In this document: piece after piece, positions 1 through 9,035 of the stretch
Position numbering within the stretch: the first letter of the stretch is position 1
Layout: each line of letters opens with the position of its first letter
Notes under the pieces: model-generated
Told to the model about the DNA's origin: nothing
The model's input: the letters and a program-made list of their open reading frames with translations, nothing else
The model's database searches: none
Made by a program: the position numbers and the translations under genes
Assembly: GCA_002394665.1 (NCBI GenBank)
Contig: DGUL01000002.1
Span: 26,986 to 90,985 of the forward strand
Reading direction: 5' to 3'
DNA from: Rickettsiales bacterium UBA4311
Lineage (GTDB): Bacteria; Pseudomonadota; Alphaproteobacteria; Rickettsiales; Deianiraeaceae
DNA length: 64,000 nucleotides

Positions 1-179
1 GCTGTCAATACACCAATAGTCATATAAGCTATATTTCCAATAATTACTCCAATTACAGAAAACATACCATTTTTTAATCCACTAATCATTGATATATTTG
101 CTATTGTTATAAATACCGGCCCAACGGCGATTGAAGTTAAAAATATTGGATAAAAAATTGTCAAAAATACCGACAACAC
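1..179 (-). CDS. LysE/RhtB-family amino-acid exporter, N-terminal part (runs off window)
   Basis: The minus strand is open from a GTG at 179 to the window edge and encodes hydrophobic sequence with the LysE-family pattern: IAVGPVFITI, then SMISGLKNGMFSVIGVIIGN (Gly-Pro followed by the S-x3-G-x-K-x-G-x6-G helix). LysE/RhtB proteins are inner-membrane exporters of amino acids or homoserine lactones. Only about 59 residues are visible, so substrate cannot be told. The start is uncertain: the frame is open upstream to a TGA, with a TTG also possible. The family call rests on the glycine pattern alone. Confidence 0.55.
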   Translation of the reverse strand, partial: MLSVFLTIFYPIFLTSIAVGPVFITIANISMISGLKNGMFSVIGVIIGNIAYMTIGVLT

Positions 180-322
180 CGCTACTTCAAAGTAAAGTTC
201 CCTTGAATACCTAAAAAGCAAGCAAAAAATAAGGACAAATATTTTTCATAAACCCGTTGAATGCCGACGATTTGCAAACTTTACTTATTGCAAATTAACT
301 TTTAAGTTTTTCACTTGGCTGT

Positions 323-400
323 GGCGAACATAGCTCAGTTGGTTAGAGTGTCAGTTTGTGGTACTGAATGTCGCCGGTTCGAGTCCGGTTGTTCGCCCCA
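323..400 (+). tRNA. tRNA-His (anticodon GTG)
   Basis: The acceptor stem GCGAACA (324-330) pairs with TGTTCGC, followed by discriminator C and an encoded CCA ending at 400. The base at 323 is the G-1 diagnostic of histidine tRNA. T8-A9, the D arm with AGTTGGTTAG and the T loop TTCGAGT are all in place. The anticodon loop reads TTGTGGT, giving GTG. Confidence 0.95.
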
Positions 401-470
401 CTTCAAAGCTTGATTATTATAATGCTTTACTGCTAATTCGGTGGTTGCATTTTTTAATCTTGCAATTTTT

Positions 471-546
<76 letters not shown>

Positions 547-654
547 ATCAGTAGAGATGGTAAATAAAACCAATCTGGTGGAAATTGACAAACCTTCAAC
601 AGACCGCACAAACCTACTTGAATTGATAATTATAATTATCGCAAGCTTTTATTC

Positions 655-954
655 TTACTTTTTCTTTTCTTGTAAAACTTTTTCTTCGTATTTACCAGCA
701 ATGACGTCTTTAAAAATACGAACAACATTTTTATCATTTAGTTTTACAAAAATATATTCCTTATTTGCCGGAATTTCGTCAATAATGCCAATTATTCCAG
801 AGGTCAAAACAATTTCATCGCCGACTTGCAAACCTTCAAGCATCTTTTTTTGTTGTTGTGCTTTTTTCTGCTGTGGTTTTATCAAAACAAAGTAGAATAA
901 TACAAACATTACAAGAATTGGTAAAAGTGATGCTAACCCTGCTTTTTGTTCCAT
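655..954 (-). CDS. yajC: Sec translocon accessory protein YajC
   Basis: This is a 99-residue inner-membrane protein. One hydrophobic helix (about residues 10-25, LLPILVMFVLFYFVLI) is followed by the family hallmark KPQQKK and a small cytosolic domain with GLQVGDEIVLTSGI. YajC associates with SecDF-YidC and the SecYEG channel. Length and motif order are normal. No secD or secF follows on the minus strand; the tRNA-His and tRNA-Lys genes lie downstream. It is preceded by an unrecognised membrane-anchored protein on the same strand. Confidence 0.93.
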   Translation of the reverse strand: MEQKAGLASLLPILVMFVLFYFVLIKPQQKKAQQQKKMLEGLQVGDEIVLTSGIIGIIDEIPANKEYIFVKLNDKNVVRIFKDVIAGKYEEKVLQEKKK

Positions 955-1072
955 AAAATCAATTTCATTGAAAAGTTTTTTAAATTAAAAATCAACAAAT
1001 TTAATCAATAAATCCAATCAGCAAATTTGTTGTTAAATTTTCCACTTACTGGAAAACATTTACTCCAGTTTT

Positions 1073-1666
1073 TTATTCCAACTCCGTGCCAAAGCCACTT
1101 GCTTTAAAAACAATGTCATTCAAATAACCAAAAGTTTTTATAGCTTTGGCTTTTTCTGCATTTTTCAATTTGCTTGAATAAGCGATATAAATCTTTGTTC
1201 CAAAAAGTGTTTCAACTTGTGCATATTCATTATATTTTGAAAATTCAACATATGGTTTTACGTAAGATGTAAAAATATTGTCATCCAATATTGCAAACCT
1301 ACTTTTTTCAACCATTTTATCCATAAATTCTTGGTTTTTTGTCATTAAAATTGTAAATTTCCCATTCAACAGATCTTCATCTTTTACAGATGCTTTTTCA
1401 AATTTTACTCGCAAATCTTTCAACTTCTCGTTTTCCTGCCATCTCTGTAAAAGATCGTCAAGCGTTTGCTTATTGTATACATCATCATCGTACACGATAT
1501 CTATAACGACGCCTTTATTATTCAAAATCTTTTGGCTCAAATGATCTCCGATATATTGAGCCGATATTGCAGTAAAAGCTACTGCAAAAAAAAAGCAAGC
1601 AAGCCACAAACAACATTTATAAATATCTCTATAAAAATGGTCTAAAATTTCCAACAACCACCGCAT
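1073..1666 (-). CDS. Hypothetical membrane-anchored protein
   Basis: This 197-residue protein is not recognised. A single hydrophobic segment near residues 18-36 (CCLWLACFFFAVAFTAISAQ) suggests an inner-membrane anchor, with the remaining 160 residues probably periplasmic and rich in Lys, Asp and Phe. It lies 15 nt downstream of the amidase gene on the same strand, so the two are probably co-transcribed. A role in cell-envelope biology is inference from that position only. Confidence 0.6.
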   Translation of the reverse strand: MRWLLEILDHFYRDIYKCCLWLACFFFAVAFTAISAQYIGDHLSQKILNNKGVVIDIVYDDDVYNKQTLDDLLQRWQENEKLKDLRVKFEKASVKDEDLLNGKFTILMTKNQEFMDKMVEKSRFAILDDNIFTSYVKPYVEFSKYNEYAQVETLFGTKIYIAYSSKLKNAEKAKAIKTFGYLNDIVFKASGFGTELE

Positions 1667-1681
1667 AAAATATTACAATTA

Positions 1682-3277
1682 TCAATTAAAAGTTTCGGCA
1701 ACTACATCCGCGAGTTTATTCGCGAATTTTTCAATATTACTTTCAAGCATCATTTTTTTAGCTTCATCTTTATTTGTAATGTACCCTATTTCTACAAGCA
1801 CAGAAATCATTTTTAAACCACGCAATACGGCAAGTGAACGTTGGCCGTGGCGACAATTTTTGCAAATACTATTTTTCTTGAATGACAAAAGAATATTATC
1901 AACCAATATTGATGATTTTTCTGACAAACTTTGATGAGTTAAACCAACCAATACGTCCAACACACTCCTGTCTCGTTTATAACTTTCGTATCTCTCCGGC
2001 AACACACCTTTATAATAAAATTTTCCCCAATCTGGATGTCGTCCTTCTAAATGCGATAAACGATAAACCGTTGTTCCACTTACATTTTTATCATTATGTG
2101 CATCCGTATGTAAAGAAATAAATACGTCTGCGTTATTACTTTGAGCGACTTGCACCCTGTTAATAAGTGAAATGGTTTTATCGCTATCTCTTGTTAAAAT
2201 AACTTGAAAGCCTCGCCTTTGCAAAGCTCTTTTCAAGCTTTTGGCATACATTAAAGTAATTTTTTTTTCACTTGCTTTGTCAACACCGACGGCCCCACTA
2301 TCAATCCCACCGTGTCCGGCATCCACCGCAATAACATAAGGCTTTTTATGTTCTATCAAAATCTTACGAAAAGAAACACCATTCCCAAGTGTTTTTAAGC
2401 CATCAAAATTTTCAAAAGAGCTTGATTGACCTTGTTTTGTTGTCGCATATTCCTCTAACAAATTTCTATTGATAAGCTTAAAAGATAACTGATCTTTTTT
2501 TGTATTTTTAGCTTCAATTTTTGTTCCAACCGGCAAATCTATAACAATACGATAACCATTTTCCTGATTGCCATAACGCAACCTCAAATCACGAGGCATT
2601 TGATAAGTAAAGCTTACAACCTTATCTTTTAATGCCTTGATATTTACATTGATTACAAATCTTGATGGATTTGCAAGCAGTTCTGTTTGGATTAACGAAT
2701 TTTTTTCAATTTCTTTACCATTAAGTATTAAAAGCCAATTTCCAACGCCCCGCTCTTCCATTGTTAAGGCCAGATTTAAACCCTTTCCAACTCTTTTGTC
2801 TCCAACCATTCCAACATAATAATCATCTTCTGCTGACTTCTTTTGCGTTAGTGATTTGCCGTTTTCAATTTTATCAATTAACCTTGCAATGACTGCATCA
2901 TCACGTGTTATGAATATGCTATCAATATTTTTATTATCTTTGTTGTTTGCTTTATTGTCTCCGCCTTTTTTTATTCCATTATTTTGATTTTTTGAAATTG
3001 TTTTGTTGTTATCTTTTTTGGTCATTGACTTCGTTCCTTGCTTATTTGACTTATTTTTTTCAGTTTCGCCTTGTTTTGTATTTTCTTTTGCTACATTTTT
3101 CTGCTGTTTTTGTTCCGTCTTTTTGCTTGTCTCTTTATTAACATTTGTTTTTTTTACTACAACGTTTTTATTTTTACTTGTATTACTTTTATTTTTATCA
3201 AAATTACTCGTTGCAGAAAGTGATGCCGTTGCCAAAAACGCAAAGTAAAATGTAAAAAAAACAACTTTTTTAATCAC
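1682..3277 (-). CDS. amiC: N-acetylmuramoyl-L-alanine amidase (AmiC-like, Amidase_3)
   Basis: This enzyme cleaves the bond between muramic acid and the stem peptide during cell separation. It begins (GTG) with a signal peptide, about residues 1-22. Residues 25-120 form a Lys/Asn/Thr-rich low-complexity linker. An AMIN-like beta domain follows at about 160-270, then the Amidase_3 catalytic domain from about 314: VIAVDAGHGGIDSGA carries zinc ligand H322, EKKITL the next ligand, ISLHTDAH the third, and LVEIGYITN the catalytic Glu. The long low-complexity linker is unusual. It is divergently transcribed from dnaJ. Confidence 0.92.
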   Translation of the reverse strand: MIKKVVFFTFYFAFLATASLSATSNFDKNKSNTSKNKNVVVKKTNVNKETSKKTEQKQQKNVAKENTKQGETEKNKSNKQGTKSMTKKDNNKTISKNQNNGIKKGGDNKANNKDNKNIDSIFITRDDAVIARLIDKIENGKSLTQKKSAEDDYYVGMVGDKRVGKGLNLALTMEERGVGNWLLILNGKEIEKNSLIQTELLANPSRFVINVNIKALKDKVVSFTYQMPRDLRLRYGNQENGYRIVIDLPVGTKIEAKNTKKDQLSFKLINRNLLEEYATTKQGQSSSFENFDGLKTLGNGVSFRKILIEHKKPYVIAVDAGHGGIDSGAVGVDKASEKKITLMYAKSLKRALQRRGFQVILTRDSDKTISLINRVQVAQSNNADVFISLHTDAHNDKNVSGTTVYRLSHLEGRHPDWGKFYYKGVLPERYESYKRDRSVLDVLVGLTHQSLSEKSSILVDNILLSFKKNSICKNCRHGQRSLAVLRGLKMISVLVEIGYITNKDEAKKMMLESNIEKFANKLADVVAETFN

Positions 3278-3341
3278 CTAAACAACAACAATTACTTGAA
3301 AACAAAAAAAATATATTATTTTCAATAGTAGTTTTTTCAAA

Positions 3342-4493
3342 GTGGCTGGTGATTATTATGAAATACTTGGAGTTGCAAAAACTGCGACGCAAGACGAAAT
3401 AAAAAAAGCTTATAGAAAGCTCGCTGTTGCCAATCACCCAGATAAGCATCCAGACGAAAAAGATAAATATGAGAAAAAATTTAAAGAAATAAACGAAGCT
3501 TATTCTGTATTGTCTGACCCGCAAAAACGTGCAAACTATGACCAATTTGGTAAAGAAGGAGCAAGCGGAGGATTTGGCGGAGGTGGTGGCTTCGGGCAAG
3601 GCGATTTTGGTGGCTTCGGTGGCTTTGACTTTGGAAATATTAACGATATATTTAGCAGTTTCTTCAACGAAGCAAGCAGCAGTCGCAGTTCTTCAAGAAG
3701 AAGAGAAGCGAATACTCGCGGAAGTGATTTGAAATATAAGCTTGATATAACCCTTGAAGAAGCTTTTAATTGTGTTGAAAAAGTTGCAGAATATCGCACA
3801 CTCGGCAAATGCTCTCATTGCAACGGCACGGGTTCAGCAAGTGGAAAAGTTGAAAATACAAAATGTCCAAAATGCAAGGGACACGGCTCCGTAAGAATGC
3901 AACAAGGATTTTTTATAATGGAACAAACTTGCGACGAATGCGGTGGTGAGGGTGTAGTTTTGTCGTCTCCTTGTAGTTTCTGTGGTGGCGAAGGACAAGA
4001 AAAGATTGTTAAAAAAGTAAAAGTAAAAATTCCATCCGGAATTTCTAACGGCGATACCATTAGAATAACTGGCGAAGGAGAAGCTGGACAACGAGGTGGT
4101 AAAGCCGGCGATTTATATGTCGTTTTTCAAATTTTACCACATAAGATTTTCAAGAAAAATGGAGCAAACCTTGAATGCAATATTCCAATTCGCTTTACAC
4201 AAGCGGCTCTTGGTGCTTCAATTGCTTTTTGCGGAATAAATAAAGAAAATGTCAACATAAACATCCCAGCAGGCACACAAAATGGAGAACAAATTTTTGT
4301 CCGTGGAGCCGGTATGCCGATGGCTAACGGACGAAGGGGAGATTTGGTCGCAAACATTATCGTGGAAACACCTGTGAAACTAACAAAAGAACAGAAAGAA
4401 CTACTTGAAAGATTTGAAGAAATTTCCGGCACATCTACAAGCCCAAAAAATACAAACTTTTTTGAAAATTTGAAAAAATTTTTTAATAGTTAA
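3342..4493 (+). CDS. dnaJ: Chaperone DnaJ
   Basis: This type I Hsp40 co-chaperone stimulates DnaK ATPase and delivers clients. The 383 residues show the J domain with HPD at 32-34, a Gly/Phe-rich linker (about 75-95), a zinc-finger region with four CxxCxGxG-type repeats ([32 protein letters not shown]), and the C-terminal substrate-binding domains. The start is GTG, reading [11 protein letters not shown], which matches family N-termini. There is no dnaK beside it, unlike the usual dnaK-dnaJ pair. Confidence 0.97.
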   Translation: MAGDYYEILGVAKTATQDEIKKAYRKLAVANHPDKHPDEKDKYEKKFKEINEAYSVLSDPQKRANYDQFGKEGASGGFGGGGGFGQGDFGGFGGFDFGNINDIFSSFFNEASSSRSSSRRREANTRGSDLKYKLDITLEEAFNCVEKVAEYRTLGKCSHCNGTGSASGKVENTKCPKCKGHGSVRMQQGFFIMEQTCDECGGEGVVLSSPCSFCGGEGQEKIVKKVKVKIPSGISNGDTIRITGEGEAGQRGGKAGDLYVVFQILPHKIFKKNGANLECNIPIRFTQAALGASIAFCGINKENVNINIPAGTQNGEQIFVRGAGMPMANGRRGDLVANIIVETPVKLTKEQKELLERFEEISGTSTSPKNTNFFENLKKFFNS

Positions 4494-4868
4494 AAACTAT
4501 AATAATTGAGTTTTGTAATATCCAATTTTTTACAAAACCAACGTAAATAAATTTTCTGTTGTCCATCTTGTTTAGCTTTTAAACGTTTTAAAATTCAAAC
4601 AAGGTTTTAAACAGGTTTTTTTAGAATTTGCCCTGCGAAAACAAAACTAAATTACAAAACAATGCATATTGGCTATATTCCATTGCAATACAAAAAAACT
4701 ACTTCTTTAACCAGCTACTTAACTTTTAAAGCTATAAAGAGACAAAATGCAAGCAAGAAGCTAATTCAAAAATTGATAAAAACACAACCCCGCTCACAAA
4801 GAAAGCCAAGAAGACAACGAAAAAACAAAAAAAAGTCAATCAGGCGACAACGATTTCCGTCGTCGCAA
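4494..4868. other. Intergenic region between converging dnaJ and rpoC
   Basis: This 375-base stretch has no convincing gene. It is strongly AT-rich with several TTTTAAAC-type short inverted pieces near 4567-4615 that could help terminate dnaJ. A Lys/Arg-rich frame at 4662-4877 is not supported. The right end holds the probable rpoC terminator. Confidence 0.6.
4820..4866 (-). terminator. Probable rpoBC operon terminator
   Basis: Just past the rpoC stop on the minus strand, GCGACGACG pairs with CGTTGTCGC (4858-4866 with 4844-4852; one mismatch, five-base loop). A nine-base gap is then followed by a T-rich tract, 4834 down to 4820. The gap between stem and T tract is longer than ideal, so efficiency is uncertain. 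Confidence 0.5.
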
Positions 4869-7800
4869 CTATATTGAGTCGATATTCACAAGCTTATCGC
4901 CTTCGCCGAGCAACTTGACAGCTTTTTGCTTTAATTGTCTCGTTACAAAACCAGTTCCAGCAGGTATTAAACGACCAACAATCATACTTTCCTTCATACC
5001 GCGTAATTCGTCTCTTTGACCCTTGATAGAAGCATCGACCAAAACTCTCACTGTTCTCTGGAATGCTGCAGCCGACAAGAAAGACTCTGTTTGTAATGCA
5101 GATTGAGAAATACCGTATAAAACCCTATGGAATGTCGCAGGACGTTTGCCGTTCGCAACAGCTTCTTCGTTCGCTTCTGCAACTTTGGCATATTCATATT
5201 GATATCCATCACCAAGTTCTGTATCTCCTTTGTCATCAATAACGACTTTATTTACCATATATCTTACTATGACTTCAATGTGTTTGGCATCAATATCAAT
5301 ACCTTGAAGACGATAAACAGCTTGAACTTCTTGAACAATATAAGCTGTTAATGCTCCAACACCTTGGAAACGTAAAATGTCGTGAGGATTTGTTTTGCCT
5401 TCAACCAAAATATCGCCATTTTTGACGTGTCCACCATTATAAGCTGAAATATATTTACCTTTCTTAACGGAATAAACTATATCGTTACCATCTTTATCGT
5501 CCGGATGCAGTATCAACTTAATTGTATTTTTTGTTTCACCGCCAAATTCAATTGTTCCGTCCGCACCTGCAATTATCGCAGCTTCTGTTGAAGTTCTCGC
5601 TTCAAATAATTCCGTAACTCTTGGAAGACCTCCTGTTATATCCTTAACGACGTTAGAGCTACCACGTGGAACTTTTGCAATATAATCACCAACTGCGATT
5701 TTATCACCCTCCTCAAAGCTAACAACAGCCCCGACCGGCAACAAATACCTCATCTTAGATCTATTATCAATTTTCTGATCATCCTGAATGATATCTACAT
5801 TTGGCTTTAACGAAACAGAAGAGTCGAGCCAGTTCCTAATTACTTTATTATGTTTATCAATAACGTCATCGTATTTCTCGCTATATGACACACCCGGAAT
5901 AAAATCATTTAACCTTACATTTCCAGATTGTTCTGCAACGATATAAACATTATAAGGATCCCAATCGGCAATCTTCTTACCTATCTTTATATCATCACCA
6001 TCGCTAACATAAAGCTTTGCCGAATAAGGAACAGACTTGGAAAACAGCACGCTCCCTTTTGCATCAACAACGCTAACATAACCGGACCTTGAAATAACGA
6101 CCTTCTCGCCACTTTTATTAACAACGAAATCTACATTTTCAAAACGCACAACCCCGTTGCTTAACGACTCTATTGTTGAATCTGAAACCTTTTTAGAAGC
6201 TACGCCTCCAATGTGGAAAGTATTCAATGTCAACTGGGTGCCAGGTTCACCAATTGTTTGTGCCGCAATGACCCCGACTGCCGTTCCAGCATTCACAACC
6301 TTATCTGTTGATAAATCTATACCATAGCATTTTCTACAAATACCATAACGACATTTGCAAGTCGCCGGAGATCTAACAAGTATTGAAGTTATATTATTAC
6401 TCTTTAATGTATTTATAACTTTTTCATCCACAAATTCCCCTGCTTTTGCAATGATGTCTCCGTTCGTATTTACAATATCCTTCGCTAAAAACCTTCCCTT
6501 TATAGTTGAATAAACGTCCTGAACGATATGCCCATCCTGTAAAACAGATTTATATTCAACTCCCTCATTGCAACCACAATCTTCTTCGAAAACTATACAA
6601 TCCTGAGAAACATCAACAAGCTTCCTTGTCAAATAACCAGCATCAGCAGTCTTCAAAGCTGTATCAACATTACCTTTTCGTGCTCCGTGTGCTGCATTGA
6701 AATACTCGTGAACACTTAAACCCTCTTTGAAATTAGAAATAACTGGGGTTTCAATAATAGCACCATTTGGTTTGGCAATAAGTCCTTTCATTCCTGCAAG
6801 CTGTTTCATCTGTGCCTTTGATGCACGAGCACCGGAATTCATCATTAAAGCAATAGAATTTATCTTGATGTTATCACTATTTACCTTCAACAAATCCATA
6901 ACCTCGTCGCAGAGTTTATCAGAACACTCAGACCACCTATCGGTAATTTTATTATAACGCTCTTTGTCAGTAATATAACCTTCTCTATATTGCTCTTCAA
7001 GCTCTTGAACTTTCCCCATTGTGTCCGCAACAACCTCGCTTTTATCACCAGGTACAACAATGTCGTCCTTGCCAAATGAGATACCGGAAAGTGTCGCATA
7101 CTTGAAGCCCTCTTTCATCAAATGGTCGCAAAATACTGCCGTGACCTTGGCTCCATAGACTTTATAAACCTCCTCAACAATATCAGTTAAAAAACCAATA
7201 CTCCAAGGCTTATTAAGCTTATCAAACGATATCTTTCCATCGCAAGGCAAAAAACTAAACAATTTAATTCTACCGGCCGTAGTCTCTTCTGCAAAATGTA
7301 AATCCTCGTCAACTGGCGTCCTTTTAACATCATCTTTGTCTATCTCCCAATTACAAGTATATTTATAATAATATTTGATCTTAGCATTAACATCTATACG
7401 ACCATCCTGTAATGCCGTCATAACGTCATCATAGCTATAAAAAGTGTGTCCTTCGCCACGTCTATTATTCAAAGCCAGTGTCATATAGTATAGCCCAACG
7501 GTTATATCTTTACGAGGAACTATCATCGGCTTACCATTTGCAGAGCTTAGTATGTTATTCGTGGAAAGCATCATTACACGCGATTCAATTTGCGACTCTA
7601 TAGACAAAGGAACGTGCACGCCCATCTGATCACCATCAAAGTCTGCATTGAAAGCACGACACACAAGTGGATGCAATTGAATTGCTTTTAAATCAATCAA
7701 CTTTGGCTCAAATGCTTGAATACCCATCCTATGCAACGTTGGTGCACGATTTAAAAGAACAGGATGCTCACGAACCACCTCTTCAAGCACGCGATAAACC

Positions 7801-9032
7801 TCCGGTGTTTTGGCTGCAATCATGCTCATTCCTGCACGAATTGTAGATATGTCTCCATACAACAACAGCCTTGAAAGAACAAAAGGCTTAAAAAGCTCCA
7901 ATGCCATAATTTTTGGCAAACCACACTGATGGAGTTTTAATTCAGGGCCAGAAACAATAACAGAACGGCCAGAATAATCAACACGTTTACCAAGCAAATT
8001 TTGACGTAAACGTCCATTTTTACCCTTCAAGAAATCGCTAATAGATTTTAAAGGACGCTTAAACGCATTCTTAACAACTTTCGTATTTCCACCACCAGAA
8101 TTGTCCAGCAATGCACTAACGGCATCCTGCAACATACGACACTCATTCTCCAAAATAACATCTGGTGCACCAACTGCCATCAACTTTTTTAAACGATTAT
8201 TTCTATTTATAATAGAAGAATACAAAAAGTTCAGATCCGATACTGCCATTTTGCCATCTCCAACCTGCACCAATGGACGCAAATCAGCTGGCAAAACCGG
8301 CAAAACCGTAAAAACCATCCATTCAGGCTTATTTCCAGAACTGATAAACTCTTCTATCAATTTTAACCTTACTTTTAAAGTAAAAAGCTTTGATTCCGAC
8401 GAAACACTGCTTATTCTCGCTAACAATTTATCGCGTTCCTCCTGCAAGTTAAATGCTTGCAAAGCTTCCATAATGCCTTTTGCTCCACGACCAACTTTAA
8501 AGGCAGAAATACCATATTTATCAATTGCTTTTAGATATTCATTGTCTGACAATACTTGATATTTTTCAAGATCTGTGCTGCCAGGATCCAACACTATATA
8601 AGCCACAAAACTTATAACGGCTTCAATGTCGCTTGCTTTAACACCAAGAAGTCTTGACATTTTTGATGGTATACCACGCAAGTAAATAATATTAACAACC
8701 GGATAAGCGAGCTTAATATGTCCCATTCTTTCACGCCTCACTGACGAAGAAACAACGTCAACATCACATTTTTCACATCTGATGCCGCTATATTTTATCT
8801 TACGATATTTTCCACAAAAACACTCATAGTCGTTGACTGGCCCAAAAATTCTTGCACAAAACAAACCTCCGCGCTCTGGTTTCAAAGTTCTATAATTCAC
8901 CGTATCAGAATTGACGACCTCGCCATAAGACCAAGACAAAATCTTTTCAGGGCTTGCTATCCCGACTTTAATATAGTCAAAGTCAACGAATGAACCATAA
9001 TTAACAAAAGAAGAAATATCACCGCTTTTCAT
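4869..9032 (-). CDS. rpoC: DNA-directed RNA polymerase subunit beta'
   Basis: This is the catalytic large subunit of RNA polymerase, 1387 residues. The N-terminal zinc site (CFCGKYRKIKYSGIRCEKC) is present, as is the absolutely conserved Mg-binding loop NADFDGDQMGVHVP at about residue 460. The second zinc site, CKCRYGICRKC, lies in the C-terminal half. The start ATG is 3 nt downstream of the rpoB stop, so the genes are adjacent but not fused, unlike the fused gene of Wolbachia. It closes the rplKAJL-rpoBC operon. Confidence 0.99.
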   Translation of the reverse strand: MKSGDISSFVNYGSFVDFDYIKVGIASPEKILSWSYGEVVNSDTVNYRTLKPERGGLFCARIFGPVNDYECFCGKYRKIKYSGIRCEKCDVDVVSSSVRRERMGHIKLAYPVVNIIYLRGIPSKMSRLLGVKASDIEAVISFVAYIVLDPGSTDLEKYQVLSDNEYLKAIDKYGISAFKVGRGAKGIMEALQAFNLQEERDKLLARISSVSSESKLFTLKVRLKLIEEFISSGNKPEWMVFTVLPVLPADLRPLVQVGDGKMAVSDLNFLYSSIINRNNRLKKLMAVGAPDVILENECRMLQDAVSALLDNSGGGNTKVVKNAFKRPLKSISDFLKGKNGRLRQNLLGKRVDYSGRSVIVSGPELKLHQCGLPKIMALELFKPFVLSRLLLYGDISTIRAGMSMIAAKTPEVYRVLEEVVREHPVLLNRAPTLHRMGIQAFEPKLIDLKAIQLHPLVCRAFNADFDGDQMGVHVPLSIESQIESRVMMLSTNNILSSANGKPMIVPRKDITVGLYYMTLALNNRRGEGHTFYSYDDVMTALQDGRIDVNAKIKYYYKYTCNWEIDKDDVKRTPVDEDLHFAEETTAGRIKLFSFLPCDGKISFDKLNKPWSIGFLTDIVEEVYKVYGAKVTAVFCDHLMKEGFKYATLSGISFGKDDIVVPGDKSEVVADTMGKVQELEEQYREGYITDKERYNKITDRWSECSDKLCDEVMDLLKVNSDNIKINSIALMMNSGARASKAQMKQLAGMKGLIAKPNGAIIETPVISNFKEGLSVHEYFNAAHGARKGNVDTALKTADAGYLTRKLVDVSQDCIVFEEDCGCNEGVEYKSVLQDGHIVQDVYSTIKGRFLAKDIVNTNGDIIAKAGEFVDEKVINTLKSNNITSILVRSPATCKCRYGICRKCYGIDLSTDKVVNAGTAVGVIAAQTIGEPGTQLTLNTFHIGGVASKKVSDSTIESLSNGVVRFENVDFVVNKSGEKVVISRSGYVSVVDAKGSVLFSKSVPYSAKLYVSDGDDIKIGKKIADWDPYNVYIVAEQSGNVRLNDFIPGVSYSEKYDDVIDKHNKVIRNWLDSSVSLKPNVDIIQDDQKIDNRSKMRYLLPVGAVVSFEEGDKIAVGDYIAKVPRGSSNVVKDITGGLPRVTELFEARTSTEAAIIAGADGTIEFGGETKNTIKLILHPDDKDGNDIVYSVKKGKYISAYNGGHVKNGDILVEGKTNPHDILRFQGVGALTAYIVQEVQAVYRLQGIDIDAKHIEVIVRYMVNKVVIDDKGDTELGDGYQYEYAKVAEANEEAVANGKRPATFHRVLYGISQSALQTESFLSAAAFQRTVRVLVDASIKGQRDELRGMKESMIVGRLIPAGTGFVTRQLKQKAVKLLGEGDKLVNIDSI

Positions 9033-9035
9033 ACA

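Noticed and set aside
4662..4877. 71-codon Lys/Arg-rich frame between dnaJ and rpoC
   Set aside because: Composition follows from A-rich DNA, it overlaps the rpoC end and terminator hairpin, and shows no domain or start signal.
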